A stretch of DNA of 64,000 nt from contig JADJVJ010000001.1 of assembly GCA_016716625.1 (NCBI GenBank), positions 1,426,001-1,490,000 on the forward strand, read 5' to 3'. Both the position numbers and the translations under genes were made by a program. This document shows, piece by piece, positions 25,001 through 33,079 of this stretch. Each line of letters starts with the position of its first letter. Positions within the stretch are counted from its first letter, which is position 1. This DNA is from Nostocoides sp. GTDB taxonomy: Bacteria > Actinomycetota > Actinomycetes > Actinomycetales > Dermatophilaceae. A model generated the notes under the pieces. The model had not been told where the DNA came from and ran no database searches. It was given only the letters and a program-made list of their open reading frames with translations.

Positions 25001-27190
25001 TTAGCCGCGCGGGTCCCCGAGACTCTCCGCGTATGCCGTGAGCGCCCGCCGGTACCGAGCAACGTCGGTATCGGTCGAGGTGCCGGCGATCGCCTGGAGC
25101 AGCCCGCGCAGGGCCGCCGTCGGCTCGCCGGCATCGTGCAGGATCAGGGCCCGGAAGGCCTGCGCACCGAGGCTGTCGGGGACCTCGGCGACCGCGGCGT
25201 CGACGTGCTCCCGAGCCTCGTCGAGGCGCCCGAGGTTGCGCAATGTGGAGGCCAGTTGGAGACGGCACCGGTGCCGCCACGGCTCCCGCAGCCCGACGGC
25301 CAACGCCTCGAGATAGAGCGGCACCGCGAGGGCCTCATCACCGCGGCTGTCGTAGGTGCCGGCATACTCGTAGGACACCCGGGCATCACCGGGTGAGCCG
25401 CGGTAGAGGGCCTGGGCCACCCGTACCCGCTCGTCGGCGTCGGTGAGCTCCCACAGCGCGGCGATTTCGGCCTCGGCGGGGTGCTCCCCACGGGCCCGGA
25501 TGACCTTGCGGCGAATGTCCTTGGCCCGGTCCGGGGTGCCGCCGACGGAGTGGATCCACTCGGCGATGAGCTCCCGGTCGGCATGGCACATGATCGCCGC
25601 GACATCGCCGTCCTCCGCGGCGGCCACGCACGCCTGGAGTCCCTCGAGCTCGGTCTCCACGGACGGAACCTCGGCCACGCCGAGCCGGGCAAGGCCGATG
25701 CCGAGCTGCTGCTCCATCTCGGCCATGGTGCGCCCGCGCAGGTAGCGCGTCTTGTGCGCGATGACGACGGCATCGGCGCGGGCTCCGGCGATCTCGCCGA
25801 GGGCCTGCAGGATCTCGTCGGAGCGGTCCCCGGCGGTGCCGAGCCCGAGATGCACCCGGCCGCCGGGGGCGACGAGGCCTCGGGCGACGTCGAGCAGGGC
25901 CTCCAGCCCGGCCTCGTTGTGTGCGAGGTCGACGATGGCGGTCACCTCCCCGCGCTCGGTGGGGATGGTGTAGGTGTTCATCCGACCCGGGTTGAGCACG
26001 TCGTCGGGCTGGAAGGTCCGCAGCCCCTCGATGACGGCCTCCCGCGGCAGCCCCACAGCAAGCGCACCGGCGGCACCGGCCAGGGCGTTGGCGATGTTGT
26101 GCCGGCTCAGTCCGCTGAGCGTCATCGGCACGTCGACCAGGGGCAGCAGTCGGTCCGGTGGGGCGTCCGCCGCAAGCACGGTGACGTAGTCGTCGAGGAT
26201 GGTCATCGCCCGACCTCCCGCCCCGAGCGCTTCGCGGACGGCGGGTGAGTTCGACTCCATGGTGAAGACCCACGGGCGGGCCCGGGTCCCGGTACGCATC
26301 GCCCACACCCGGGGGTCCTCCCCGTTGAGGACGGCCCAGCCGCGGGGACGGGTCACCTTGGTGATGATCGCTTTGACCTCGGCGAGTTGGTCGACGGTGT
26401 CGATGCCCTGGAGACCGAGGTGGTCCGCGGAGACGTTCGTGACCAGGGCGACGTCGTTGTGGGTGACCCCCATGCCCTTGAGGAGCATCCCGCCGCGTGC
26501 GGTCTCGAGCACCCCGAGCTGCACCCCAGGAGTCTCCAGGACGGCCCGGGCCCCGGCCGGTCCGGAGTAGTCCCCCGGCTCGGTCATGACGCCCTGGACG
26601 ACGACGCCATCGGTGGAACTCCAGGCCGTGCGCCGCCCAGCGGTCATGCCGATGTGCGCGACGAGGCGGGTCGTCGTGGTCTTGCCATTGGTGCCGGTGA
26701 TCGAGATGACCGGCACCCGCGGGGTGACCACGCGCGGCCCAGCTCCGGGGGGCGCGGCGAGGGCGGTCGGGACCTGAGCGGCCACGGCATCCTCCAGGCT
26801 CACCCCCTCGAGGAGCGCGGTGAGCACCGGGGCGATGGCCTGGCCGACAGCCTCGGCCCGGCCGCGGGTCCGCCACACAAAGGCGACCACGACCTCATCG
26901 ACCGCGCGGCCGGGGCGGACGCGAACCCCGAGACGGCGGACCCCGCAGGCCCGGGCCAGACTCCGGGTAACGGCCTCGAGGAGCCGCAGCACGACCCGTT
27001 GCCGCTGGGCCGAGCCCGGTGCACCGGATTGGGCTCGCGAGAGCCCGGCGGCCCGGCATACGGCGCCCATGGCACTCGGCTCGAGCGCGAGGTACCCCGG
27101 GAGGGTGAGCGCCACCTTGATCGCCGGGCGCGGGAAGTACAGGTTCGGGCCCTCGAGGACGCGCACCTCATCGACGACGACGCCAGTCAC
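25001..27190 (-). CDS. CphA-like Mur ligase fused to a C-terminal TPR domain
   Basis: A 729-residue protein. The start VLEGPNLYFPRPAIKVAL is a hallmark of cyanophycin-synthetase-like proteins. Residues about 1-155 are a short N-domain with no ATP-grasp; the Mur ligase part follows with P-loop SITGTNGKTTTTRLVAHI (near residue 166), DHLGLQGIDTVDQLAEVKA, LSGLSRHNIANALAGAAGAL and DLAHNEAGLEALL. Residues about 579-729 form tetratricopeptide repeats (SYEYAGTYDSRGDEALAVPLYLEAL; RCRLQLASTLRNLGRLDEAREH) like the stand-alone TPR_5 family. Without ATP-grasp it can make at most one of the two cyanophycin bonds; substrate unknown. GTG start one base after the fabI stop. Faces cphA. Confidence 0.85.
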   Translation of the reverse strand: MTGVVVDEVRVLEGPNLYFPRPAIKVALTLPGYLALEPSAMGAVCRAAGLSRAQSGAPGSAQRQRVVLRLLEAVTRSLARACGVRRLGVRVRPGRAVDEVVVAFVWRTRGRAEAVGQAIAPVLTALLEGVSLEDAVAAQVPTALAAPPGAGPRVVTPRVPVISITGTNGKTTTTRLVAHIGMTAGRRTAWSSTDGVVVQGVMTEPGDYSGPAGARAVLETPGVQLGVLETARGGMLLKGMGVTHNDVALVTNVSADHLGLQGIDTVDQLAEVKAIITKVTRPRGWAVLNGEDPRVWAMRTGTRARPWVFTMESNSPAVREALGAGGRAMTILDDYVTVLAADAPPDRLLPLVDVPMTLSGLSRHNIANALAGAAGALAVGLPREAVIEGLRTFQPDDVLNPGRMNTYTIPTERGEVTAIVDLAHNEAGLEALLDVARGLVAPGGRVHLGLGTAGDRSDEILQALGEIAGARADAVVIAHKTRYLRGRTMAEMEQQLGIGLARLGVAEVPSVETELEGLQACVAAAEDGDVAAIMCHADRELIAEWIHSVGGTPDRAKDIRRKVIRARGEHPAEAEIAALWELTDADERVRVAQALYRGSPGDARVSYEYAGTYDSRGDEALAVPLYLEALAVGLREPWRHRCRLQLASTLRNLGRLDEAREHVDAAVAEVPDSLGAQAFRALILHDAGEPTAALRGLLQAIAGTSTDTDVARYRRALTAYAESLGDPRG
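25031..25045 (+). repeat. 15-base repeat GTATGCCGTGAGCGC, copy 2
   Basis: Identical to copies at 5098 and 49092. It lies in the 3' end of the Mur-TPR gene, where the minus strand reads Ala-Leu-Thr-Ala-Tyr, the same peptide as copy 1 in an unrelated protein. Confidence 0.7.
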
Positions 27191-27191
27191 G

Positions 27192-27950
27192 CTAGACACC
27201 CATGGCGTGGAAGCCGCCGTCAACGTGGACGATCTCGCCCGTCGTCGCCGGGAACCAGTCGGACAGCAGCGCGACGCACGCGCGCGCAGCGGGTTCGGCA
27301 TCGGCCACGTCCCAGCCGAGCGGAGCACGGTCGGCCCACGCGGCCTCGAACTGCTCGAACCCGGGGATCGACTTCGCCGCGGTGGTCCGGATCGGCCCCG
27401 CGGAGACCAGATTCGCCCGGATCCCCTGTCCGCCGAGGTCGCGGGCGAGGTACCGGTTCGTCGCCTCGAAGGCGGCCTTGGCGACCCCCATCCAGTCGTA
27501 CACCGGCCAGGCGTACCGGGCATCGAAGGTGAGCCCGACGACGCTACCGCCGCGGGAAAGCAGGGGCAGAGCGGCCTTGGCGAGGGCCTGCAGGGAGAAC
27601 GCGCTGATCTGCACTGCGGCGGCGACGTCTTCCCATTGGGCGTCCATGAAGTTGAACGCCCCCTGCGGCGCGAAGCCGATGGAGTGCACCACACCGTCGA
27701 GGTGCGGCACGTGCTCGCGGACCCGGTCGGCGAGCGCGGCAAGGTCGTCGGTGTTCGCGACATCGAGCTCGATGACTTCAGGGGTGTGCGGGAGCCGCCG
27801 AGCGATCGTCGAGGTGATCTTCATCGTCCGCCCGAACGAGGTGAGCACGACGTTGGCCCCCTGCTCCTGGGCGAGCCTCGCCACGTGGAAGGCGATCGAG
27901 GAGTCCATGAGGACCCCGGTGACCAGCAGATTCTTACCGTCGAGAAGCAT
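27192..27950 (-). CDS. fabI: Enoyl-ACP reductase FabI (InhA type)
   Basis: NADH-dependent reductase closing each fatty-acid elongation cycle (FAS II). Atypical short-chain dehydrogenase: N-terminal GKNLLVTGVLMDSSIAFHVA, cofactor strand IELDVAN, HSIGFAPQGAF (nicotinamide site), catalytic Tyr and Lys in YDWMGVAKAA, and C-terminal GGFHAMGV. It resembles mycobacterial InhA strongly. 252 residues with ATG at 27950 (MLLDGKN). 35 bases downstream of fabG and 1 base upstream of the Mur-TPR gene. Confidence 0.94.
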   Translation of the reverse strand: MLLDGKNLLVTGVLMDSSIAFHVARLAQEQGANVVLTSFGRTMKITSTIARRLPHTPEVIELDVANTDDLAALADRVREHVPHLDGVVHSIGFAPQGAFNFMDAQWEDVAAAVQISAFSLQALAKAALPLLSRGGSVVGLTFDARYAWPVYDWMGVAKAAFEATNRYLARDLGGQGIRANLVSAGPIRTTAAKSIPGFEQFEAAWADRAPLGWDVADAEPAARACVALLSDWFPATTGEIVHVDGGFHAMGV

Positions 27951-27985
27951 GTCCGCAGTGCGCCTTTCGGTTGGGTGGGGTGGGC

Positions 27986-28699
27986 TCAGTGGCCCATGCC
28001 GAGGCCGCCGTCGACCGGGATGACCGCGCCGGAGATGTACGCCGCTCCCGGGCTCGCGAGGAACGTCACCGCCGCCGCCACCTCCGCCGGTGCCGCGAAC
28101 CGACCGGCCGGTATGGCGGCCAGGTAGCCGGTCCTGGTCGCCTCCGGCAGCGCGGCGGTCATGTCGGTGTCGATGAACCCCGGGGCGACGACGTTGGCCG
28201 TGATGCCGCGTCCCCCGAGCTCTCGGGTGATCGAGCGAGCCAGTCCGACAAGTCCGGCTTTGCTCGCGGCGTAGTTGGCCTGGCCCGGGGAGCCATAGAG
28301 ACCGACGACGCTGGAGATGAGGATGATTCGGCCGCGGCGCAGGCGGATCATGCCCTTGCTTGCCCGGCGTACGCACCGGAAAGCGCCGGTGAGGTTGGTG
28401 TCCAGAACGCTCTGAAAGTCCTCGTCCGACATCCGCATGAGCAGGGTGTCCTTGGTGACCCCGGCGTTGGCGACGAGGATCTCCACCGGACCACCGAGGA
28501 GTTCCTCGGCCTGAGTGAAGGCGGCGTCCACGGAGGCGGTGTCGGTGAGCTCGCAGCGCACCCCGCGCAGGCCCTCGGGGGGCGCATCCGAGCGATGCGT
28601 GACCACGACGTCGTCCCCGGCCTCGACGAAGGCCCGGGCGATCGCCAGACCGATGCCGCGGTTGCCACCGGTGACGAGGACCTTGCGGGGTTGCGCCAT
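27986..28699 (-). CDS. fabG: 3-oxoacyl-ACP reductase FabG (MabA type)
   Basis: NADPH-dependent ketoacyl reductase of FAS II. Short-chain dehydrogenase motifs: VTGGNRGIGLAIA (cofactor), LVANAGVTKD, catalytic Ser in LISSVVG and Y-x3-K in NYAASKAGLVGLA, then FIDTDMT. 237 residues. Together with fabI it forms the actinobacterial fabG1-inhA operon; in mycobacteria the third gene is hemH, here it is the Mur-TPR gene. ATG lies 7 bases after TACCGT. Confidence 0.94.
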   Translation of the reverse strand: MAQPRKVLVTGGNRGIGLAIARAFVEAGDDVVVTHRSDAPPEGLRGVRCELTDTASVDAAFTQAEELLGGPVEILVANAGVTKDTLLMRMSDEDFQSVLDTNLTGAFRCVRRASKGMIRLRRGRIILISSVVGLYGSPGQANYAASKAGLVGLARSITRELGGRGITANVVAPGFIDTDMTAALPEATRTGYLAAIPAGRFAAPAEVAAAVTFLASPGAAYISGAVIPVDGGLGMGH

Positions 28700-28818
28700 G
28701 ACCGCGACGGTAGTGGACTACCCGTGAGTAGCGGTCGTCGCGTCCGGACCGTGGCGGGGGGTGTTTGCCCGGAGTCGCGGCCCCGTTGGACCTGGGGGGT
28801 GCGGCGTACAGTGGTCGC

Positions 28819-29142
28819 ATGCGCCCTCGCGTCCCGGCCTCACCGGAGGTGGTCCACTCGGTGACCACTGCCCCCCGGGCACGGACCCTGGACATCGAGG
28901 AGCGGCAACGCCGCTACCTGCTCACCATGGGGTTCCGCACGGTGTGCTTCCTGCTCGTGGTCGTGCTCGACGGCTGGCTTCGCTGGACGGTTGCCGGTTT
29001 CGCGGTCTTCCTCCCGCTCATCGCGGTCATCCTCGCCAACGCCGTCGGGCCTCGGGTGGCCGGTTCGGTGACCCCGGTCCTCCCGCAGACCCCGCTGATC
29101 GCACCCCGAGCGGCTCTGCAGCCGGGCGATCCGCGCCCCTGA
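28819..29142 (+). CDS. DUF3099 small membrane protein
   Basis: A 107-residue actinobacterial protein with two adjacent hydrophobic helices (FRTVCFLLVVVLDGWLRWT and VFLPLIAVILANAVGP) after a basic RQRRYLLTMG segment. Function unknown. The ATG at 28819 follows TACAGT by 6 bases (leaderless). It is divergent from fabG and its stop is 13 bases from that of the convergent moaA gene. Confidence 0.85.
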   Translation: MRPRVPASPEVVHSVTTAPRARTLDIEERQRRYLLTMGFRTVCFLLVVVLDGWLRWTVAGFAVFLPLIAVILANAVGPRVAGSVTPVLPQTPLIAPRAALQPGDPRP

Positions 29143-29155
29143 GGTCGTCGCCGGC

Positions 29156-30157
29156 TCAGCCGCCGATGGCGGACATCGGCCGCTCGGGCTGTTCGAAGTC
29201 GGGCCGGTCAATGCCGTGGCCAGGCGCCTTGAGCGCCATCTCCGCGATGACCAGGTCGGCAATCTCCGCATCGCTGGCCCCCGCCCGGAGCGGTCCGCGC
29301 AGGTCGACCTCGCGCCGGGCGAAGAGGCAGTTGCGCAGCTGACCGTCGGCGGTGAGCCGTACCCGGTCACAGCGTGCGCAGAAGGGCGCGGTCACGCTGG
29401 CGATGACGCCCACGGTGGCCGGTCCACCGTCGACGAGGAAGAGTTCGGCTGGGGCGCTCCCGCGACTCTCCACGGGGGTAATCGTGAACCGCTCGCGGAG
29501 GCGGTCGAGGATCTCCGTCTGGGAGACCATGAGCGAACGGTCCCAGGCGTGCTGGGCATCGAGCGGCATCTGCTCGATGAACCGCAGCTCGTACCCGCGG
29601 TCCAGGCACCAGCGGAGCAGGTCGGCGACGTCACGGTCGTTGACCCCGCGCATGGCGACGGCATTGACTTTGACCGGGGTCAGCCCGGCATCGGCCGCCG
29701 CCTTGAGCCCGGCGACGACGTCGCTGAACCGGTCTCTGCGGGTGAAGCCGTTGAAGTGCACCGGATCGATGGTGTCGAGGCTGACATTGACCCGGGTCAG
29801 TCCGGCGCGCGCCAACGGAGCCGCCAACCGGTCCAGGCCGATGCCGTTGGTCGTCATGGCGATGCTCGGCGCGTGCGGCAGCGCCGCGATCCGCTCGACG
29901 AGGGACACCAGGGAGCGCCGCAGCAGCGGCTCGCCCCCGGTCAGCCGGACCCCGGTGATCCCGAGCCCCACCATGACCCGCACGAGGCGGACGATCTCGT
30001 CATCGGTGAGCATCTCCGGCTTGGGCAGCCAGTCCAGCCCCTCGGCCGGCATGCAGTAGCTGCACCGCAGATTGCACCGGTCGGTCACCGACACCCGAAG
30101 GTCCCGGCCGATCCGTCCGAAACGGTCGACCAGGCGCGGCGTCGGGAGCGCGGTCAT
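29156..30157 (-). CDS. moaA: GTP 3',8-cyclase MoaA
   Basis: Radical SAM enzyme starting molybdenum-cofactor synthesis from GTP. Radical SAM cluster motif CNLRCSYCMP (residues about 28-37), GGEPLLRRSL, the second Fe-S site CARCDRVRLTADGQLRNC with its third Cys, and the essential Gly-Gly C-terminus (MSAIGG). 333 residues. The ATG at 30157 lies 8 bases after TAGGCT; the longer frame overlaps SURF1. Divergent from SURF1 with a 33-base gap. No other Moco gene is in the window. Confidence 0.95.
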   Translation of the reverse strand: MTALPTPRLVDRFGRIGRDLRVSVTDRCNLRCSYCMPAEGLDWLPKPEMLTDDEIVRLVRVMVGLGITGVRLTGGEPLLRRSLVSLVERIAALPHAPSIAMTTNGIGLDRLAAPLARAGLTRVNVSLDTIDPVHFNGFTRRDRFSDVVAGLKAAADAGLTPVKVNAVAMRGVNDRDVADLLRWCLDRGYELRFIEQMPLDAQHAWDRSLMVSQTEILDRLRERFTITPVESRGSAPAELFLVDGGPATVGVIASVTAPFCARCDRVRLTADGQLRNCLFARREVDLRGPLRAGASDAEIADLVIAEMALKAPGHGIDRPDFEQPERPMSAIGG

Positions 30158-30190
30158 AGTCAGACAGCCTACGACGGGTACGGTGGAGCA

Positions 30191-31012
30191 GTGCTCCAGC
30201 GCCTGTTCACCCTGCGTTGGCTGCGCATGGTGCTCGCCGCCATCCTCTTCGCGCTCGCCTGCTTCGCCCTCGGTCGCTGGCAGTACTCGCGACATGAGGC
30301 CAGGTCCGCGCGCGCCGACCTCATCGAGGCGCACTACACCGCGGCTCCGCGGCCGCTCGCTGACGTGCTCGGTGAGGCGCCGTTGACCGCGGGCGATGAG
30401 TGGCGGGTGGTCGAGGCGACCGGCATCTTCCGCCCACCGGCGATCCTGGTCAAGAACCGCACCAACGAGGGCGAATCCGGCACCGAAGTCCTCGGCGTCC
30501 TCGATGTGGCCGGAGGACCGAGCGTCCTCATCGACCTGGGGTTCGCCGCGCGCCGCAGCGGCACGGCCGAGACCCCGCTGCCGCCCCTGCCCTCCGGTGA
30601 GGTGACCGTCACCGGTTGGGTGCGTGGGTACGAGAAGGATCGCTCGGTGGAATCCGGGTCCGATCAGGTCGTGGCTATTTCTGCGCAGAGCGCCACGCAG
30701 GTGGTCGCCGGCCGGGTCGTCGGCGGTTATGTCATCGCGCAGACGCCCCTGGCTGGCTTGGCCGCCTTGGAGAAGCCGAGCACCGGCCTCGGCCCGCATC
30801 TGGCGTATGCGATCCAGTGGTGGCTCACGATGTGGGCCGGGTTCGCCTTCGTGTATGTCGGCATCCGCAAGGAACTCGAGCAGGAGGCCGCCGCAGGCAC
30901 CGGGGCCTCAGACCCGGACCGGCCGTCACCGGCGCCGGTCAAGGCCCGCAAGGGCCGGAACACTCTGGCCGAGGAAGAGGACGCCGAGGTCGAGCGCCGC
31001 CTCGGGGGCTGA
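30191..31012 (+). CDS. SURF1-family cytochrome oxidase assembly protein
   Basis: A 273-residue protein with one helix near each end (MVLAAILFALACFALGRWQ and WWLTMWAGFAFVYVGI) and a periplasmic domain with the family motifs VEATGIF, VLIDLGF and VTGWVRG. SURF1 helps insert heme a into cytochrome aa3 oxidase, in line with ctaA and ctaB further on in the window. The C-terminal tail after residue 240 is charged. GTG at 30191 follows TACGGT by 6 bases. Confidence 0.9.
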   Translation: MLQRLFTLRWLRMVLAAILFALACFALGRWQYSRHEARSARADLIEAHYTAAPRPLADVLGEAPLTAGDEWRVVEATGIFRPPAILVKNRTNEGESGTEVLGVLDVAGGPSVLIDLGFAARRSGTAETPLPPLPSGEVTVTGWVRGYEKDRSVESGSDQVVAISAQSATQVVAGRVVGGYVIAQTPLAGLAALEKPSTGLGPHLAYAIQWWLTMWAGFAFVYVGIRKELEQEAAAGTGASDPDRPSPAPVKARKGRNTLAEEEDAEVERRLGG

Positions 31013-31028
31013 GCCCCGGGCGCGCGGT

Positions 31029-32894
31029 TCAGCCGGTGGGGGCGTCCGCGAACTGGGTGTGATAGAGGTCGGCGTACAGCCCGCCCTCGGCCAGCAGTGC
31101 CTCGTGGGTGCCCCGCTGGACGATGAGGCCCTCGTCGAGCACGAGGATCTCGTGGGCCCGGCGGATGGTCGAGAGCCGGTGCGCGATGACGATCGCGGTG
31201 CGGCCCTCGAGGGCATCGTCCAGGGCCCGCTGGACGGCGACCTCGGACTCGCTGTCCAGGTGCGCGGTCGCCTCGTCGAGGACGACGATGTCCGGCTCTT
31301 TGAGCAGCAGCCGGGCGAGCGCGAGCCGCTGCTTCTCGCCCCCGGAGAGGCGGTGTCCGCGGTCCCCGACGACGGTGTCCAGGCCGGCCGGCAGGCTGGC
31401 GACGAGGTCCCAGACCTGAGCCTGCCGCAGCACGCGCTCGAGGTCTGCATCGGTGGCATCGGGCCGGGCATAGCGCAGGTTGGCGGCAATGGTGTCGTGG
31501 AAGAGGTGCGCGTCCTGGGTGACGACCCCGACCCGGTCGTGCACCGAGTCCACCGTGGCCTCACGCAGGTCCATCCCGGCGATCCGGACCGATCCGCCGG
31601 TGGGGTCGTAAAGCCGCGGGATGAGCGAGGTCACCGTGGTCTTGCCGGCCCCGCTGGGTCCGACGAGCGCGACCAGACGCCCGGGTTCGACGGTGAAGGA
31701 GATGCCGCGCAGGACCTCTCCGCTGCCCTTGCGGTCGCCGGTGATCCCGGCCTCCAGGGAACGCAGTGACACTGCATCGGCCGAGGGGTAGCGGAAGCGG
31801 ACGCCGTCGACCTCGACCCGGGCACCGACCGGCAGTGGCCGCGCCCCGGGGCTCTCGGCCACGAGCGGGCGCAGGTCGAGGACCTCGAAGACCCGCTCGA
31901 AGGACACCAGGGCCGTCATCACGTCGACCCGCACGTTGGACATCGCGGTGAGGGGTCCGTAGAGGCGGCTGAGGAGGGCGGCCAACGCGAGCAGGGTGCC
32001 CACGGTGAGGCCGCCCTCGATGGCGAGCACTCCCCCGAACCCGTAGACCAGCGCCGTCGCGAGGGCCGCGACCAGGCTCAATGCCACGAAGAAGAAGGTC
32101 CGGTTGAGTGCCACTTTGATGCCGATGTCCCGCACTCGCCCGGCGCGCACGGCATACTCGCGCTGCTCCTCGCCCGGCCGACCGAACAACTTGACCAGCA
32201 GCGCCCCGGCGACGTTGAACCGCTCGGTCATCCGGGAACCGAGGTCGGCGTTGAGGCTCATCGACTCGCGGGAGAGCTCGGCGAGCCGCCGGCCCATGAT
32301 CCGCGCGGGCACGAGGAAGACCGGCACGAGGAGCAACGCGGCGAGGGTGAGCTGCCAGGAGAGGGTGGCCATGGCGCCGACGATGAGGACGACCGAGATC
32401 GCGTTGCTCACCACGCTGGAGAGCACCGAGGTGAAGGCCTGCTGCGCCCCGATGACGTCACTGTTGAGCCGGGCCACGAGGGAGCCGGTCTGGGCGCGGG
32501 TGAAGAAGGCGATGGGTTGACGCAGCACGTGCGTGAAGACCTGGGTACGCAGGTCGTAGATGAGGCCCTCCCCGATCCGGGAGGAGTTCCAGCGGGAGGC
32601 CAGGCCGACGACGGCGTCGATGACGGCGAGGGCCGCGACGATAACGGCGATCCGGATGACGACCTCGCGGTTTCCCGGGATGACACCATCGTCGATGAGC
32701 CGTTGGAGGAGCAGCGGGGTGGCGACGACCAGCACCGCGTCAAGGCTCACCAGGGCGAGGAACCCGACGATGACGCCTCGGTAGGGCACGGCGTACCGCA
32801 GGACTCGGCGGGTGGTGCCGGGTGCGAGTTTGGCCGCGCGGACGGAGCCGTCCTGACTCAGGCTGTGCATTGCTCGCCAGTTGCTCACGCTCAC
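31029..32894 (-). CDS. ABC exporter, fused permease and ATPase (MDR type)
   Basis: A 621-residue half-transporter: six-helix permease domain (residues about 40-340, with IAFFTRAQTGSLVARLNSD typical of exporters) and ATPase domain with Walker A VGPSGAGKTTVTSL, VTQDAHLFHDTIAANLRY, signature LSGGEKQRLALARLL, Walker B IVVLDEATAHLD and switch IVIAHRLSTI. Works as a dimer; substrate unknown. The start GTG at 32894 (MSVSNWRAMHSL) is preferred; the frame further upstream runs through a tandem repeat. Confidence 0.9.
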   Translation of the reverse strand: MSVSNWRAMHSLSQDGSVRAAKLAPGTTRRVLRYAVPYRGVIVGFLALVSLDAVLVVATPLLLQRLIDDGVIPGNREVVIRIAVIVAALAVIDAVVGLASRWNSSRIGEGLIYDLRTQVFTHVLRQPIAFFTRAQTGSLVARLNSDVIGAQQAFTSVLSSVVSNAISVVLIVGAMATLSWQLTLAALLLVPVFLVPARIMGRRLAELSRESMSLNADLGSRMTERFNVAGALLVKLFGRPGEEQREYAVRAGRVRDIGIKVALNRTFFFVALSLVAALATALVYGFGGVLAIEGGLTVGTLLALAALLSRLYGPLTAMSNVRVDVMTALVSFERVFEVLDLRPLVAESPGARPLPVGARVEVDGVRFRYPSADAVSLRSLEAGITGDRKGSGEVLRGISFTVEPGRLVALVGPSGAGKTTVTSLIPRLYDPTGGSVRIAGMDLREATVDSVHDRVGVVTQDAHLFHDTIAANLRYARPDATDADLERVLRQAQVWDLVASLPAGLDTVVGDRGHRLSGGEKQRLALARLLLKEPDIVVLDEATAHLDSESEVAVQRALDDALEGRTAIVIAHRLSTIRRAHEILVLDEGLIVQRGTHEALLAEGGLYADLYHTQFADAPTG

Positions 32895-32901
32895 ACCAAC
32901 A

Positions 32902-32956
32902 CCCTCTCGAATCGACCTGCGGACCGCCCTCTCGAATCGACCTGCGGACCGCCCTC
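32902..32956. repeat. Tandem 25-base repeat, 2.2 copies
   Basis: Two identical 25-base units, 32902-32926 and 32927-32951, each starting CCCTCTCGAATCGA, followed by five bases of a third. Each unit holds the near-palindrome TCGAATCGA. The repeats lie between the divergent ABC exporter and trpB2 genes, immediately upstream of the exporter start, and could be tandem regulator sites or a slippage product. Confidence 0.85.
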
Positions 32957-33079
32957 CATCCTCGCATCCGCGACCGACACCGCAGCCCACTCAACAAACG
33001 CTTGCGTGACGGTCGTCACACAGGCACGATAGGCTGCAACGGCCGCCGCCGGAGGTGGCCCGGACCCTGGAGGTATGCC

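Noticed and set aside
30158..30190. Moco riboswitch upstream of moaA
   Set aside because: Only 33 bases separate moaA from the divergent gene, and the pattern predicts leaderless mRNA.
32822..33079. N-terminal extension of the trpB2 gene to 32822
   Set aside because: It runs through the tandem repeat and the start of the ABC exporter; the GTG at 33080 has a GGAGG ribosome site.
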